Positions 1-7,596 of a stretch of DNA of 64,000 nucleotides are shown piece by piece. The stretch is from Pseudoalteromonas espejiana DSM 9414. Its GTDB lineage: Bacteria > Pseudomonadota > Gammaproteobacteria > Enterobacterales > Alteromonadaceae. The notes beneath the pieces are model-generated. The model was not told the origin of the DNA. It made no database searches and was given only the letters and a program-made list of their open reading frames with translations. Numbering within the stretch: the first letter of the stretch is position 1; each line of letters opens with the position of its first letter. Location: contig NZ_CP011028.1 in NCBI RefSeq assembly GCF_002221525.1, positions 1,685,001 to 1,749,000 on the forward strand, written 5' to 3'. Both the position numbers and the translations under genes were made by a program.

Positions 1-97
1 CGCGGCAAGCGACGCAGGACAAAAAACGAACAGGGGCGGGGGTAACACAGGGCGATTTGCTATATATTTTTTTTCTAAATTTTTTGCGGTGAATCCT

Positions 98-133
98 AAC
101 AGTGTTACTATTATAAAAAATAACAGTGAGGCT
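98..133 (+). promoter_or_regulatory. Phage late promoter/operator box, copy 1
   Basis: The 20 bases at 98-117 read AACAGTGTTACTATTATAAA. They match the recurring element of this prophage: left arm AACAGT, then TACT, then a -10-like TATAAA. A second related box, AGTGAGGCT, lies 24 bp further on (125-133). The element immediately precedes the terminase operon. Its role as promoter or operator is inferred from repetition and position. Confidence 0.55.
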
Positions 134-140
134 AATAATA

Positions 141-464
141 ATGAAAGCAAATGCCCTTGTTGAATCGTTGCGTAACACCGCTGTAGAGCTTATGAACACT
201 GCCAGCGAGCTTGAAACAAAGTACGTGGTTACGCCACGAAGCAACCCCCAAGAATTTAAACTCATTATCCCGCTAGGTATGTTTGCTGGAACGGCGGTGG
301 ATACGCTAAATCTTAAGAACCCGCCTAACGTTGTGTACGTCGGTGAGTGTCGCATGGGTGGTGTTGACTACAGCTCAGTGCGCATCCTTGTACGTGAACC
401 AATCGATATTGATATTGCTCAATGGGAACTTGTTGGAGACAACACGTTAGTTTGGAGTGAGTAA
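141..464 (+). CDS. Hypothetical phage protein, first gene of terminase operon
   Basis: A 107-aa protein of unknown function. I chose the ATG at 141 because a GAGG ribosome site at 128-131 is well spaced from it; the upstream in-frame GTG at 126 lies inside the promoter box and has no such site. The product is soluble-looking, with a helical N-terminus followed by beta-rich segments and no signal peptide or membrane segment. It ends directly against the small terminase start (TAA then ATG), so it is translated with the packaging genes. I do not recognise the family. Confidence 0.75.
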   Translation: MKANALVESLRNTAVELMNTASELETKYVVTPRSNPQEFKLIIPLGMFAGTAVDTLNLKNPPNVVYVGECRMGGVDYSSVRILVREPIDIDIAQWELVGDNTLVWSE

Positions 465-971
465 ATGTCGGGGGAATATTCACTATCAACGCTTAGCGGG
501 AGTTATGCGTCGCTCGGCATAGCCCGTCTAACCGCACAAGAAGAAACATATGTTCAACGCCGTACGCAGGGGGTTAACCCTTCTGCGGCGGCAAGGGCGG
601 CTGGCTATAAGTACCCAGCAAGAGCGGTGGCTGAGTTATCTGAACGTGAGGACATAAACCTAGCAATCTCTTACATGCGCGAAATGCAAAGGCAAGTTGC
701 TGTCCAAGCGGGTGCTATCGAGTTCACCAAGGACGATGCAACCGCACTCTACCTTGAGGCGCACGCTAAGTCGGCTACAGCGATGGAAGAAATACGCGCG
801 GTGGATTCGCTCGTTAAGCTGCATGGCCTAGCAACACCTGAGAAAGTCGAAGTCAATATCACCAACCGGTCGCAAATGGAAACGATGGACGATGAGCAGC
901 TACTCAAAATGGCGGGGCAAGATATTCAATTGTCGCCTGATGAGTATAAGGTGACGCGTGATGAGGACTGA
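465..971 (+). CDS. terS: Terminase small subunit
   Basis: A 168-aa protein that probably recognises phage DNA and starts packaging with the large terminase encoded next. The N-terminal third has the pattern of small-terminase helix-turn-helix domains (LTAQEETYVQRR, then an AAARAAGY turn), followed by helical oligomerisation segments and an acidic tail around residues 140-168, a likely contact with the large subunit. It starts right after the preceding stop and overlaps the large terminase by 11 bases, typical of a terS-terL pair. The call rests on the motif pattern and position; the fold itself is not verifiable here. Confidence 0.85.
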   Translation: MSGEYSLSTLSGSYASLGIARLTAQEETYVQRRTQGVNPSAAARAAGYKYPARAVAELSEREDINLAISYMREMQRQVAVQAGAIEFTKDDATALYLEAHAKSATAMEEIRAVDSLVKLHGLATPEKVEVNITNRSQMETMDDEQLLKMAGQDIQLSPDEYKVTRDED

Positions 972-2685
972 GCATTGCCATGAATGTTTGCGCACCGTTC
1001 CTCATTTTGAAATGTATGACCAAAAACACTGCTTAAGTTGCGCAAAGCAGCTAGGAACGTTTGTAAGGCCGTCTAATAAAGAATCAGTGGAACGAATCGA
1101 ACACGAGTTTAAACGCGTGCGAGAGGAGGAATTAGAGGCGTTTAACGTAGAACTTGAGGCGAGGAAAGAGCTTGCTGAGCGTGAGTTGGTTCGTCGTAGG
1201 CTGTTGCCATTCATCAAACGCCACAATGACGCTTATATGCCCGGCTGGGTTCATGCTGATATTTGTATGCGGCTGGAAAAGTTTGCGCAGGACATTGAGA
1301 ACGGCCTATCGCCACGGCTGATGATTACGATGCCACCGCGACACGGTAAGTCTGAAATTGGCTCTAAAACATTCCCTAGTTGGTACTTAGGCCGTAACCC
1401 TAGTCATGAGGTAATCACCTGTTCGTACTCAGGCGACTTGGCGGAGGACTTTAGCCGTAAGTGCCGTGACTTACTGGACACCGACAAGTTTAAGGCTGCA
1501 TTCAAAACACGCCTATCGCCAGATACCAAGAGCGTTAAAAAGTGGATGACTACCGAAGGCGGTGGCTTTACTGCGGCGGGTGTTGGTGGTCCGATAACGG
1601 GTCGTGGTGCTCACTTAGGTATCATTGACGATCCAGTTAAGAACCGCGAAGAGGCAGAGTCGGAAGTTACGCGCCAGAAGGTAAAAGATTGGTACTCGTC
1701 GGCATTCTACACACGTCTTGCACCAGGGGGCGGTGTGCTGATAATTCAGACTCGATGGCACGATGACGATTTGGCGGGCTGGCTGCTAAACGTATTCGAG
1801 GAAGCCAAAAAAGAGGCTGAGGAGAAGGGCGAACCTATCCCAGAGGACGTTGACCAATGGGACTTAGTAGAGTACCCAGCTATTGCGACACAGGACGAAA
1901 AGTACCGTAAGAAGGGCGAGGCGCTTCACGAAGATCGCTACCCGTTACCTGCACTACGTCGTATAAAACGTGCCATGATACCGCGAGATTGGGAGGCGCT
2001 TTACCAGCAAAGGCCAGTGTCTGAGGACGGTGACTTCTTCACGCGTGATATGTTCCGCTATTACAAGATGGGCGAGCTACCACCGTTGGAGGATATGCGT
2101 CTGTATGCTGCGGCTGACTTGGCTATCTCTACAAAACAAACGGCGGACTACAGTGTGTTTGTGGTGGTCGGTATTGACCGTAAGCAGAATATTTGGATTG
2201 TCGACCTCATACGTGGCCGTTGGAACTCGTTGGGTATCATTGACCGAATGTTTGAGATACAGACGAAGTACAACCCTGAGCTGTTTGGTATCGAAACAGG
2301 GCAGATTGAGCTGACGCTTGAGCCATTCATTCAGAAGGCCGAGCAAGAACGTGGTACCAGTTTACGCTATGAAAAGCTTAGAACACGGGGCGCTGACAAA
2401 GGGACGCGTGCTAGGCCGATACAGGGTCGTATGGAACAGGGCAAGGTTATATTCCCTACCATCGAATCTACGCCTTGGATGAGTTCGCTACAGAACGAGC
2501 TACTAAAATTCCCGCTAGGCGCTAATGATGACCAAGTAGATGCGCTGGCGTGGATAGGCCAAATGCTTATGTTGTTCGGTATCCGTAACGAGAAGAAGGC
2601 TAAACCTAAGAAGTCATTTAAGGATAAATTACGTAAGTTTGGCGGAGGCACTAGGAGCCGTCATAAAAGTGGTATGGCAGCTTAG
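961..2685 (+). CDS. terL: Terminase large subunit (ATPase-nuclease)
   Basis: The DNA-packaging motor, 574 aa from the ATG at 961 (preferred over GTG 958 because of an AAGG site at 948-951). The ATPase domain shows Walker A PPRHGKS at residues 125-131 and Walker B IIDD at 221-224, with the GGPITGRG segment common in terminases just before it. The C-terminal nuclease domain shows acidic motifs in AAADLAIS, GIETGQIE and NDDQVDALAW. Unusually, the N-terminus carries a zinc-ribbon-like CxxC...CxxC (C6, C9, C24, C27) and a charged helix before the ATPase. The C-terminal tail is basic. Confidence 0.97.
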   Translation: MRTEHCHECLRTVPHFEMYDQKHCLSCAKQLGTFVRPSNKESVERIEHEFKRVREEELEAFNVELEARKELAERELVRRRLLPFIKRHNDAYMPGWVHADICMRLEKFAQDIENGLSPRLMITMPPRHGKSEIGSKTFPSWYLGRNPSHEVITCSYSGDLAEDFSRKCRDLLDTDKFKAAFKTRLSPDTKSVKKWMTTEGGGFTAAGVGGPITGRGAHLGIIDDPVKNREEAESEVTRQKVKDWYSSAFYTRLAPGGGVLIIQTRWHDDDLAGWLLNVFEEAKKEAEEKGEPIPEDVDQWDLVEYPAIATQDEKYRKKGEALHEDRYPLPALRRIKRAMIPRDWEALYQQRPVSEDGDFFTRDMFRYYKMGELPPLEDMRLYAAADLAISTKQTADYSVFVVVGIDRKQNIWIVDLIRGRWNSLGIIDRMFEIQTKYNPELFGIETGQIELTLEPFIQKAEQERGTSLRYEKLRTRGADKGTRARPIQGRMEQGKVIFPTIESTPWMSSLQNELLKFPLGANDDQVDALAWIGQMLMLFGIRNEKKAKPKKSFKDKLRKFGGGTRSRHKSGMAA

Positions 2686-2700
2686 CGTTTATTGAGAATT

Positions 2701-2737
2701 AACAGTGCTACTGTTATTATTGCATAACAGTAAAATA
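2701..2737 (+). promoter_or_regulatory. Phage late promoter/operator box, copy 2
   Basis: AACAGTGCTACTGTTATTAT at 2701-2720 contains the perfect inverted repeat AACAGT-3-ACTGTT, and its right arm runs into an extended -10 (TG, then TATTAT). A second AACAGT follows at 2726, 25 bp downstream. It lies between the large terminase stop and the small membrane-protein gene that precedes the portal. No -35 hexamer is visible at the right distance, so an activator or a repressor acting on the repeat is inferred. Confidence 0.6.
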
Positions 2738-2765
2738 ATAATAACAATAACAACAGGTCGTGAAC

Positions 2766-2987
2766 TTGGACGCTGAAACTATAAAACAGATAATCGCGCT
2801 AGGCTCGCTCTTTGTGGCCGTGATTGGTTTGTGGCATAAGCTAGTCATTTTGCCAATCAAGGAGGAACTAAAGCTGAATGCGACCAGTATCCGCACTCTT
2901 GAGATTGACAGTGCTAAGCTGGACACAACGCTCACCGCGCTTACAAACGCAATTGATCGACTAACCGATAGGTTGGACCGTGAATGA
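2766..2987 (+). CDS. Small single-TM protein, holin-like
   Basis: About 73 aa. TTG at 2766 has an AGG site 8 bases upstream; GTG at 2760 is the alternative. One hydrophobic segment at about residues 8-28 is followed by a charged amphipathic region with heptad-like spacing, a layout shared by XhlA-type holin accessory proteins and by some small phage membrane proteins. It overlaps the portal start by four bases (ATGA), so the two are translationally coupled. Its place between terminase and portal, away from the endolysin, makes a holin role uncertain. Confidence 0.65.
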   Translation: MDAETIKQIIALGSLFVAVIGLWHKLVILPIKEELKLNATSIRTLEIDSAKLDTTLTALTNAIDRLTDRLDRE

Positions 2988-5113
2988 GTAGAAATAAGAA
3001 AAGAGACCCGAAGGTTGTTGCTCGTGATAATCAAACCCGTTTTGAGGAGGCAAACAACACCAAGCATAAGGACTTTATCAAACGCGCCGTACGTAATAAC
3101 AACTTTTACGCGGGTGAACAGTGGGATGAAGAGGATAAAGCTCGTCTAGACCGCGAAGGCCGACCAGCCTTAACGCTTAATATGATCTTATCAACGGTGA
3201 ACGCCATTATCGGTGAGCAGCTCGAGCGTAAAGTTGAAGTTGTCTACCGTCCACGCGACTACGGTGATGAGGAGACAGCGTTTGCGCTCAATGCCATTAC
3301 CCGCAGTATCCTATCGCTAACGCACTTCGACGATACCGAAGAAGATGTATTTGCTGACGGCCTAATCACAGGCCGTGGGTACTATGATGTTCGCATGAGC
3401 TTTGAGAAAAATCTACAGGGTGAGGTCACTATCACGTCGGAGGACCCAATTGATGTTGTCCCTGATGGTGAGGCAAAAAGCGCAGACCCGTCTACGTGGA
3501 ACGAGGTGTTTATCTCACGCTGGTTAACGCTTGATGAGATTGGCGCTACCTATGGCTGGGAGAAAGTCGAAGGCTTAGAGCGCCTAGTTGATACCAGTAG
3601 CTACAACACGGACGACAACTTCGAATACTTTGAAGGTACGTTCGGTGGCACAAGCCGCACGACAACGATGGACGAGAAGGACAGCCGACAACTACGACGT
3701 GTTCGTGTTATCGAGCGCCAGCACTTTGAAGTTGATGAGCAGTTCCATTTTGTCGATATGAAAACGGGCAATATGCGCCCAGTTCCTTTCGGCACTGACA
3801 AAGAGGAAATGGAGGCGTTCGCAGAGCAGTATGGCCTTGAGCTAATAAAACGCAAAGGTCGTCGAGTGCGAATGACTGTTACAGCGGACGACATTCTGCT
3901 GCATGATGACTGGTCAATCTACCGCTCGTTTACTATCGTGCCGTTCTTCCCGTACTTCCGCCGTGGCAATCCGTTCGGTCCAGTAGATAACCTAATCGAC
4001 CCACAGAACCTGCTTAACAAGACCAGCTCGCAAGAGTTGCACATCGTTAACACAACAGCTAATAGCGGTTGGGTAGTGCAGGAGGACTCGCTGGTTGATA
4101 TGGACGCGGAGGACTTGGAGGAACGCGGTGCTGAAACTGGCCTAGTGCTACAGTACAAACGTGGCTACGAGAAACCAGATAAGATTCAGCCTAACCAGAT
4201 ACCAACAGGTATCGACCGTATTTCGCAGAAGGCCGCTGCGACTATCCGTGAGATTTCGTCTGTTAACGCGTCAATGCTTGGTACGGCTCGCGCTGACCAA
4301 TCAGGCCGTGCGCAGGAGGCTGCTGTAAGTCGTGGTCAAATCCAAGTGTCGGTAATCGTGAGTAACCTTAAGCGTGCCCGTCGAATGGTTGGCCGTAAGA
4401 TACTTGAGCTGGTTCAAGACTTCTACAGTGAGACTCGCTACTTCAAAGTGACGGGTAGTAGTATTCTTCATGGCGAGGAGCGTACAGAGGAAGTCGGTAT
4501 CAATATGCCGGACGAGGACGGAAACATAATCAATGACGTGACCGTTGGTGATTATGACGTTGAAGTGAGCTTTAGACCTTCGGGCGGTACTATGGCCGAC
4601 CAAGAGTTTGAGGAAGCACTGCGCTTACGCGAGATTGGTGTGGCTATCCCAGACCATGTAATCGTTCAGCACTCGAACCTTACTAAGCGTAGTGAAATCG
4701 CAGAGTTCCTTAAAGAAAGCCAGGGCTTTGGTGAGCCTAGCGAAGAACAAGCGGCGCTTGAACAAATGCAGGTTCAACACCAAATCAACATGCTGCGCAA
4801 AGAGCTTGAAAAAGTGGATGCAGACATTGATGTGGCACTTGCGACTGCTAAAGAGAAAATGGCTAAGGCCGACTCATTAAGCGGCTTCAATCAGGCTCAA
4901 ATGGAACTACGTCGACTTGAACAAGAACGCGTGGCTAAAGAGCAAGAGCTATCACTTCGTATCGCTTTGTCGGCTAGAGGCCATCAGAACCAGAACGCTA
5001 TGAATGATAAGCGTATTTCTAGCCAAATCGCTATGAAATCTATGGATATGGCGTATAATGCGTCGAATAAAGATAACAGTAACACTAATAAAAATAATAA
5101 CAGAGGTGACTAA
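2984..5113 (+). CDS. Portal protein, P22 type
   Basis: A 709-aa protein that should form the dodecameric DNA-entry ring at one capsid vertex. The N-terminal region (FYAGEQWDEEDKARL, then GRPALTLN and the segment around IIGEQLERKVEV) matches the P22-like portal family in sequence style, and the length fits that family's long portals. The C-terminal part (about 590-690) is a charged helical region, as expected for a barrel or crown. Its position after terminase and before the scaffold is the canonical order. The last 40 bases of the gene contain copy 3 of the phage promoter box and are asparagine-rich (KDNSNTNKNN), probably reflecting the DNA constraint rather than a folded domain. Confidence 0.92.
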   Translation: MSRNKKRDPKVVARDNQTRFEEANNTKHKDFIKRAVRNNNFYAGEQWDEEDKARLDREGRPALTLNMILSTVNAIIGEQLERKVEVVYRPRDYGDEETAFALNAITRSILSLTHFDDTEEDVFADGLITGRGYYDVRMSFEKNLQGEVTITSEDPIDVVPDGEAKSADPSTWNEVFISRWLTLDEIGATYGWEKVEGLERLVDTSSYNTDDNFEYFEGTFGGTSRTTTMDEKDSRQLRRVRVIERQHFEVDEQFHFVDMKTGNMRPVPFGTDKEEMEAFAEQYGLELIKRKGRRVRMTVTADDILLHDDWSIYRSFTIVPFFPYFRRGNPFGPVDNLIDPQNLLNKTSSQELHIVNTTANSGWVVQEDSLVDMDAEDLEERGAETGLVLQYKRGYEKPDKIQPNQIPTGIDRISQKAAATIREISSVNASMLGTARADQSGRAQEAAVSRGQIQVSVIVSNLKRARRMVGRKILELVQDFYSETRYFKVTGSSILHGEERTEEVGINMPDEDGNIINDVTVGDYDVEVSFRPSGGTMADQEFEEALRLREIGVAIPDHVIVQHSNLTKRSEIAEFLKESQGFGEPSEEQAALEQMQVQHQINMLRKELEKVDADIDVALATAKEKMAKADSLSGFNQAQMELRRLEQERVAKEQELSLRIALSARGHQNQNAMNDKRISSQIAMKSMDMAYNASNKDNSNTNKNNNRGD
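5075..5107 (+). promoter_or_regulatory. Phage promoter/operator box, copy 3 (weak)
   Basis: AACAGTAACACT at 5075-5086 keeps the left arm and a near-match to the TACT core, with a degenerate AACAGA 24 bp downstream at 5099. The right arm and the -10 are poor (AATAAA). It lies in the 3' end of the portal gene just before the scaffold ribosome site (AGAGG at 5102-5106). Activity is less certain than for the better copies. Confidence 0.35.
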
Positions 5114-5115
5114 TA

Positions 5116-6174
5116 ATGGCTGCAAACCGTAACCTTGATGGACTTAACGCAACATCGGCAATCTTTGATGATTACACGCCACCTACGCCAGAGGAGCGCG
5201 GTGACTTCGTGGAGGACGATGAAGCCCCTGCGGACGATGTTGTTGATGAGCTTGAGGACGAGCACGAGGAAGCAGATGAACTCGAAGAAGAAGCAGAAGA
5301 ACTCGAAGAAGAAGCAGATGAAGAAGATGACGGCGAGTCAGAAGAAGATGAGTCTGAGTCTGAGGGTGAGGACGATGTGGATGGTGATGAAGGTGAGGAG
5401 GACGAGCCTGCTGAAAAACCTTCTAAGGTCGCTAAAGGCCGACGTGTCCCGCTCGAACGACTGAACAAGGAAATCGAGAAACGTCGTAACCTTGAGTCTG
5501 TTGTGCAAAACCTACGTACGGAAATCGACGCTTTGAAGGGGGCTGGTAGCCAAGAACCGAAGGGCGAACAGCAAACCGACCCTGTAGGCTTCACCCGCGA
5601 AGAGTTCGAGGGTATGCAGGAGGCTATGCTTGACGGCGAGACGGATAAGGCTTTTGAGCTATTCGGCAAAATGATGGCTAGCCAAACTCAAGCAGTACAG
5701 GCTAAGGCTGAGCAAGAGGTGTCAGAACGTGTGCGCAATGAGCTTAACCAAGACCGTGCAATGTCTGAGCTGCAACAAACGGCACAGTCACTAGCTGAAA
5801 AGTACCCAGAGCTTGATAGTGCTGGCGACGAGGCGGACGAAGGTCTAATCGAAGAGGTTGTCGAAATGCGTGACCTGTATGTTGAGCGTGGCCTTACGCC
5901 AGCCGAAGCTCTTAAGAAGTCGGTTCGCTTAGTTGCTCTTGAAAATGATTTAGTTGACCGTACAGCTAAACCTAAAGCGGATATGGCTAAGCCTACTAAG
6001 AAAACCAATACCAAGGCTAAGCTAGCTGCGGCTAAGAAAGAGCGTGGCAAGTTGTCGGGTACAGGTGGTGGCAATAGCCGACCTGATATTGATATCTCAC
6101 GTATGTCAGACGACGAGTTCGCAGGTCTTAGTGCAGAGGCTAAAGCGCGTGCAAGAGGTGATTACGTGGTTTAA
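5116..6174 (+). CDS. Capsid scaffold protein
   Basis: A 352-aa protein expected to guide procapsid assembly. Residues about 31-100 are almost entirely Asp, Glu and Ser, with short DNA-level repeats of a GAAGAAGCAG type. The middle is charged coiled coil and the C-terminus is Lys-rich then Asp-rich. This acidic-plus-helical composition between portal and major capsid is typical of scaffolds; no sequence motif proves it. A strong AGAGG ribosome site precedes the ATG. The antisense strand carries a Ser-rich open frame that is only a shadow of the acidic tract. A terminator follows at 6213, closing the terminase-portal-scaffold block. Confidence 0.82.
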   Translation: MAANRNLDGLNATSAIFDDYTPPTPEERGDFVEDDEAPADDVVDELEDEHEEADELEEEAEELEEEADEEDDGESEEDESESEGEDDVDGDEGEEDEPAEKPSKVAKGRRVPLERLNKEIEKRRNLESVVQNLRTEIDALKGAGSQEPKGEQQTDPVGFTREEFEGMQEAMLDGETDKAFELFGKMMASQTQAVQAKAEQEVSERVRNELNQDRAMSELQQTAQSLAEKYPELDSAGDEADEGLIEEVVEMRDLYVERGLTPAEALKKSVRLVALENDLVDRTAKPKADMAKPTKKTNTKAKLAAAKKERGKLSGTGGGNSRPDIDISRMSDDEFAGLSAEAKARARGDYVV

Positions 6175-6212
6175 ACATGCGTTTATATTTTTTTACAATT
6201 ATCTTTCAAGGG

Positions 6213-6234
6213 GCCGACACATATGTCGGCTTTT
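6213..6234 (+). terminator. Rho-independent terminator after scaffold gene
   Basis: A perfect 7-bp stem GCCGACA/TGTCGGC with a CATA loop is followed by TTTT. It separates the packaging and head genes from the AT-rich accessory island. Confidence 0.8.
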
Positions 6235-6262
6235 ATGTGACTAGTTTTCAGGGAGTGGGGGT

Positions 6263-6382
6263 ATGTTAAGAGTATTACTAATCAATTTTAATAAAATATT
6301 TTTTAAAGCGTTTAATCGCAGGGGATCGGCCTGTATAGTGGCCATTCTAAAGAGATTTAGAGACCTAGTTCACATTTTTTAA
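6263..6382 (+). CDS. 39-aa basic small ORF in accessory island
   Basis: A short frame starting at ATG 6263 with a textbook GGGAG site 7 bases upstream and stopping at 6380-6382. The product is basic and hydrophobic (MLRVLLINFNKIFF at the start, ILKRFRDLVHIF at the end), predicted as two amphipathic helices around a RRGSAC turn. I do not recognise it. The ribosome site is the main reason to believe it is translated. The size and composition would suit a membrane-active peptide or a leader peptide for the structured RNA that follows, but neither is shown. Confidence 0.45.
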   Translation: MLRVLLINFNKIFFKAFNRRGSACIVAILKRFRDLVHIF

Positions 6383-6407
6383 AAGTTAAAAATCCTTTTC
6401 TGAAAAA

Positions 6408-6416
6408 TGTGATAAT
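6408..6416 (+). promoter_or_regulatory. Possible extended -10 promoter before structured RNA
   Basis: TGTGATAAT fits an extended -10 (TGnTATAAT) and lies about 15-20 bases before the first hairpin of the structured region. No good -35 is visible. It would start a transcript near 6423 covering the hairpins and the 50-aa gene. Confidence 0.35.
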
Positions 6417-6429
6417 ATAAGTGTGTGTC

Positions 6430-6606
6430 TGAATTTCGGAAACGAAAAAAGCTCACAATTACATGGTAACTGCAAGCTTTAAACAGATGAACCCTCGCCA
6501 AAGGGTTAAATCTTTAGTGACGTATGCGTCAATTCTCAATTGCATATTAGTACACGTTAAGTGCGAATACAACAAAAAAGTCACATTTTTGTGATGGTGT
6601 ATTCGC
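6430..6606 (+). ncRNA. Multi-hairpin RNA or leader upstream of a 50-aa membrane gene
   Basis: Five to six stem-loops are packed into 177 bases. TTTCG/CGAAA (6434-6447) closes a GAAA tetraloop. AAAGCT (6448) pairs with AGCTTT (6475-6480) around a small TTAC/GTAA stem. AACCCT/AGGGTT (6490-6507) is extended by AGAT/ATCT. TGACG/CGTCA (6518-6531) has a four-base loop. GCGAATACA (6563-6571) pairs with TGTATTCGC (6598-6606) around an inner TCAC/GTGA. There is no long ORF here and no T-run after the last stem. It ends 41 bases before the ATG of the next gene, so it reads best as a structured 5' leader; a free-standing RNA is possible. No known riboswitch or retron pattern is recognised. Confidence 0.45.
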
Positions 6607-6647
6607 TGGCAGGCCTTTATTTTAAACGTATAAATTAAGGTTTTATT

Positions 6648-6800
6648 ATGAAACGGTTTGTTGGTACTTTCATGTCCGCGTTAGTGCACAGTATTGATTT
6701 TGTTAATATTGGCATTTTCGGGTTGTTAACGGTAAGTGTGCTGTGTATTACTTGTGTACTTATTACTTCTATGATTATTTCCCAAGAAAAAGGAAAATAG
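6648..6800 (+). CDS. 50-aa single-TM membrane protein
   Basis: A small gene with a TAAGG site 7 bases before ATG 6648 and a stop at 6798-6800. The start is basic (MKRF), a long hydrophobic stretch covers about residues 18-45 (including IGIFGLLTVSVL and two Cys), and the tail is short and charged (SQEKGK). This is a typical inner-membrane topology. A structured leader precedes it and a terminator follows, so it looks like its own transcription unit. It could be a holin-like, superinfection-exclusion or type-I-toxin-like protein; nothing in the sequence decides between these. Confidence 0.6.
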   Translation: MKRFVGTFMSALVHSIDFVNIGIFGLLTVSVLCITCVLITSMIISQEKGK

Positions 6801-6838
6801 CTTAGTCTGAGTCATTACAACAGGCTTTAGTGTAGCTT

Positions 6839-6868
6839 ATAAAGCCGGCGTAAAAGTCGGCTTTATTT
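6839..6868. terminator. Bidirectional terminator between convergent island genes
   Basis: The 9-bp stem ATAAAGCCG (6839-6847) and CGGCTTTAT (6858-6866) is flanked by T-rich sequence on both strands. It lies between the plus-strand 50-aa gene and the end of the minus-strand gene, and can serve both. Confidence 0.75.
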
Positions 6869-6879
6869 AAATGGGGTGT

Positions 6880-7290
6880 TTATTGCTCTTCTTTGAACCA
6901 AGAGGTGGGTACACCGGATTCTGAAATTCCCATTACCTTAAGTCCATCAGAGCTAGTGATGAAAACTCGTGCAGCGACATTATTCGACCACTTTGTTGCA
7001 TAAGGTTCATAGCGTGAATATGGGCCAAATAGTGGTGCGGTAAGTTTAATAACTTCACATTTCGAGTGGTAGATTGATTTCTGTTTGGTGTTGTCCAATC
7101 TATCTTTTATTACACTTCTTGCTGTTCTACAAATAGCCATAGGGTCCCATTCTGAGGAAATAGAGATGCCTTTATAATCTGGATGATTTTTTTTAGGGCT
7201 AGAGCTGTAATTAGACTTGATTAACTCTATAGAGAATCCTCCAATTATAGAAATACCAAGTATCATTACAATAATTTTCAAACGTTCCAT
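6880..7290 (-). CDS. Membrane-anchored hypothetical protein, moron-like
   Basis: A 136-aa protein on the strand opposite to all other phage genes. A strong GGAGG site (plus-strand 7300-7304) precedes the ATG. Residues about 5-22 form a hydrophobic N-terminal anchor (IIVMILGISIIGG), so the rest should face the periplasm. Two Cys (in AICRTA and SKCEVI) could form a disulfide. Base composition is more AT-rich than the flanking phage genes. Reverse orientation, its own terminator and insertion between scaffold and capsid genes fit a lysogeny-expressed accessory gene such as superinfection exclusion or host modification. I do not recognise the family and assign no function. Confidence 0.75.
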   Translation of the reverse strand: MERLKIIVMILGISIIGGFSIELIKSNYSSSPKKNHPDYKGISISSEWDPMAICRTARSVIKDRLDNTKQKSIYHSKCEVIKLTAPLFGPYSRYEPYATKWSNNVAARVFITSSDGLKVMGISESGVPTSWFKEEQ

Positions 7291-7596
7291 GATTTAATTC
7301 CTCCAAAATAAATTATCTTTATATTATAAATGCTTAAAGTGAAAATTAGTACTTTTTAGTTATCAATCTTTTTAGTAGCTTTACTGTTGAAATATTTATT
7401 AGTAATAAATATAATTACTGTTATTCAAGGTGATGCCTTGTTAATCAATCCTGCCCCACAGCTCAGTTATGCCGTGCATTCATTTCGATAGACCCACGTT
7501 ACGGGACGACTCAAAACATTTGGATTTAATAAGTCCACTGTTAGTCGTTTCGCGACAAAGCCAACGGCTCAGGGACTAACGAAGGGTATGCTTTAA
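7291..7596 (+). promoter_or_regulatory. Leader region of the major capsid gene
   Basis: A 306-base stretch without a gene. The first half is AT-rich and carries two ACTGTT half-sites (7383-7388 and 7417-7422) that resemble the right arm of the phage promoter box, the second as ACTGTTATT. The second half returns to phage composition and folds: GTTAGTC (7540-7546) pairs with GACTAAC (7574-7580), enclosing AGCC/GGCT (7559-7569). A GAAGGG ribosome site follows immediately at 7581. A promoter and a structured capsid mRNA leader are inferred. Confidence 0.4.

Noticed and set aside
2766..2987. Firm holin assignment
   Set aside because: Only one TM, located far from the endolysin and coupled to the portal; recorded as holin-like only.
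5172..5669. 165-codon Ser-rich minus-strand frame
   Set aside because: It is the complement of the Glu/Asp-codon tract of the scaffold gene.
6430..6640. Retron-type msr-msd RNA
   Set aside because: No reverse transcriptase gene nearby and no matching inverted ends; kept as an unclassified structured leader.
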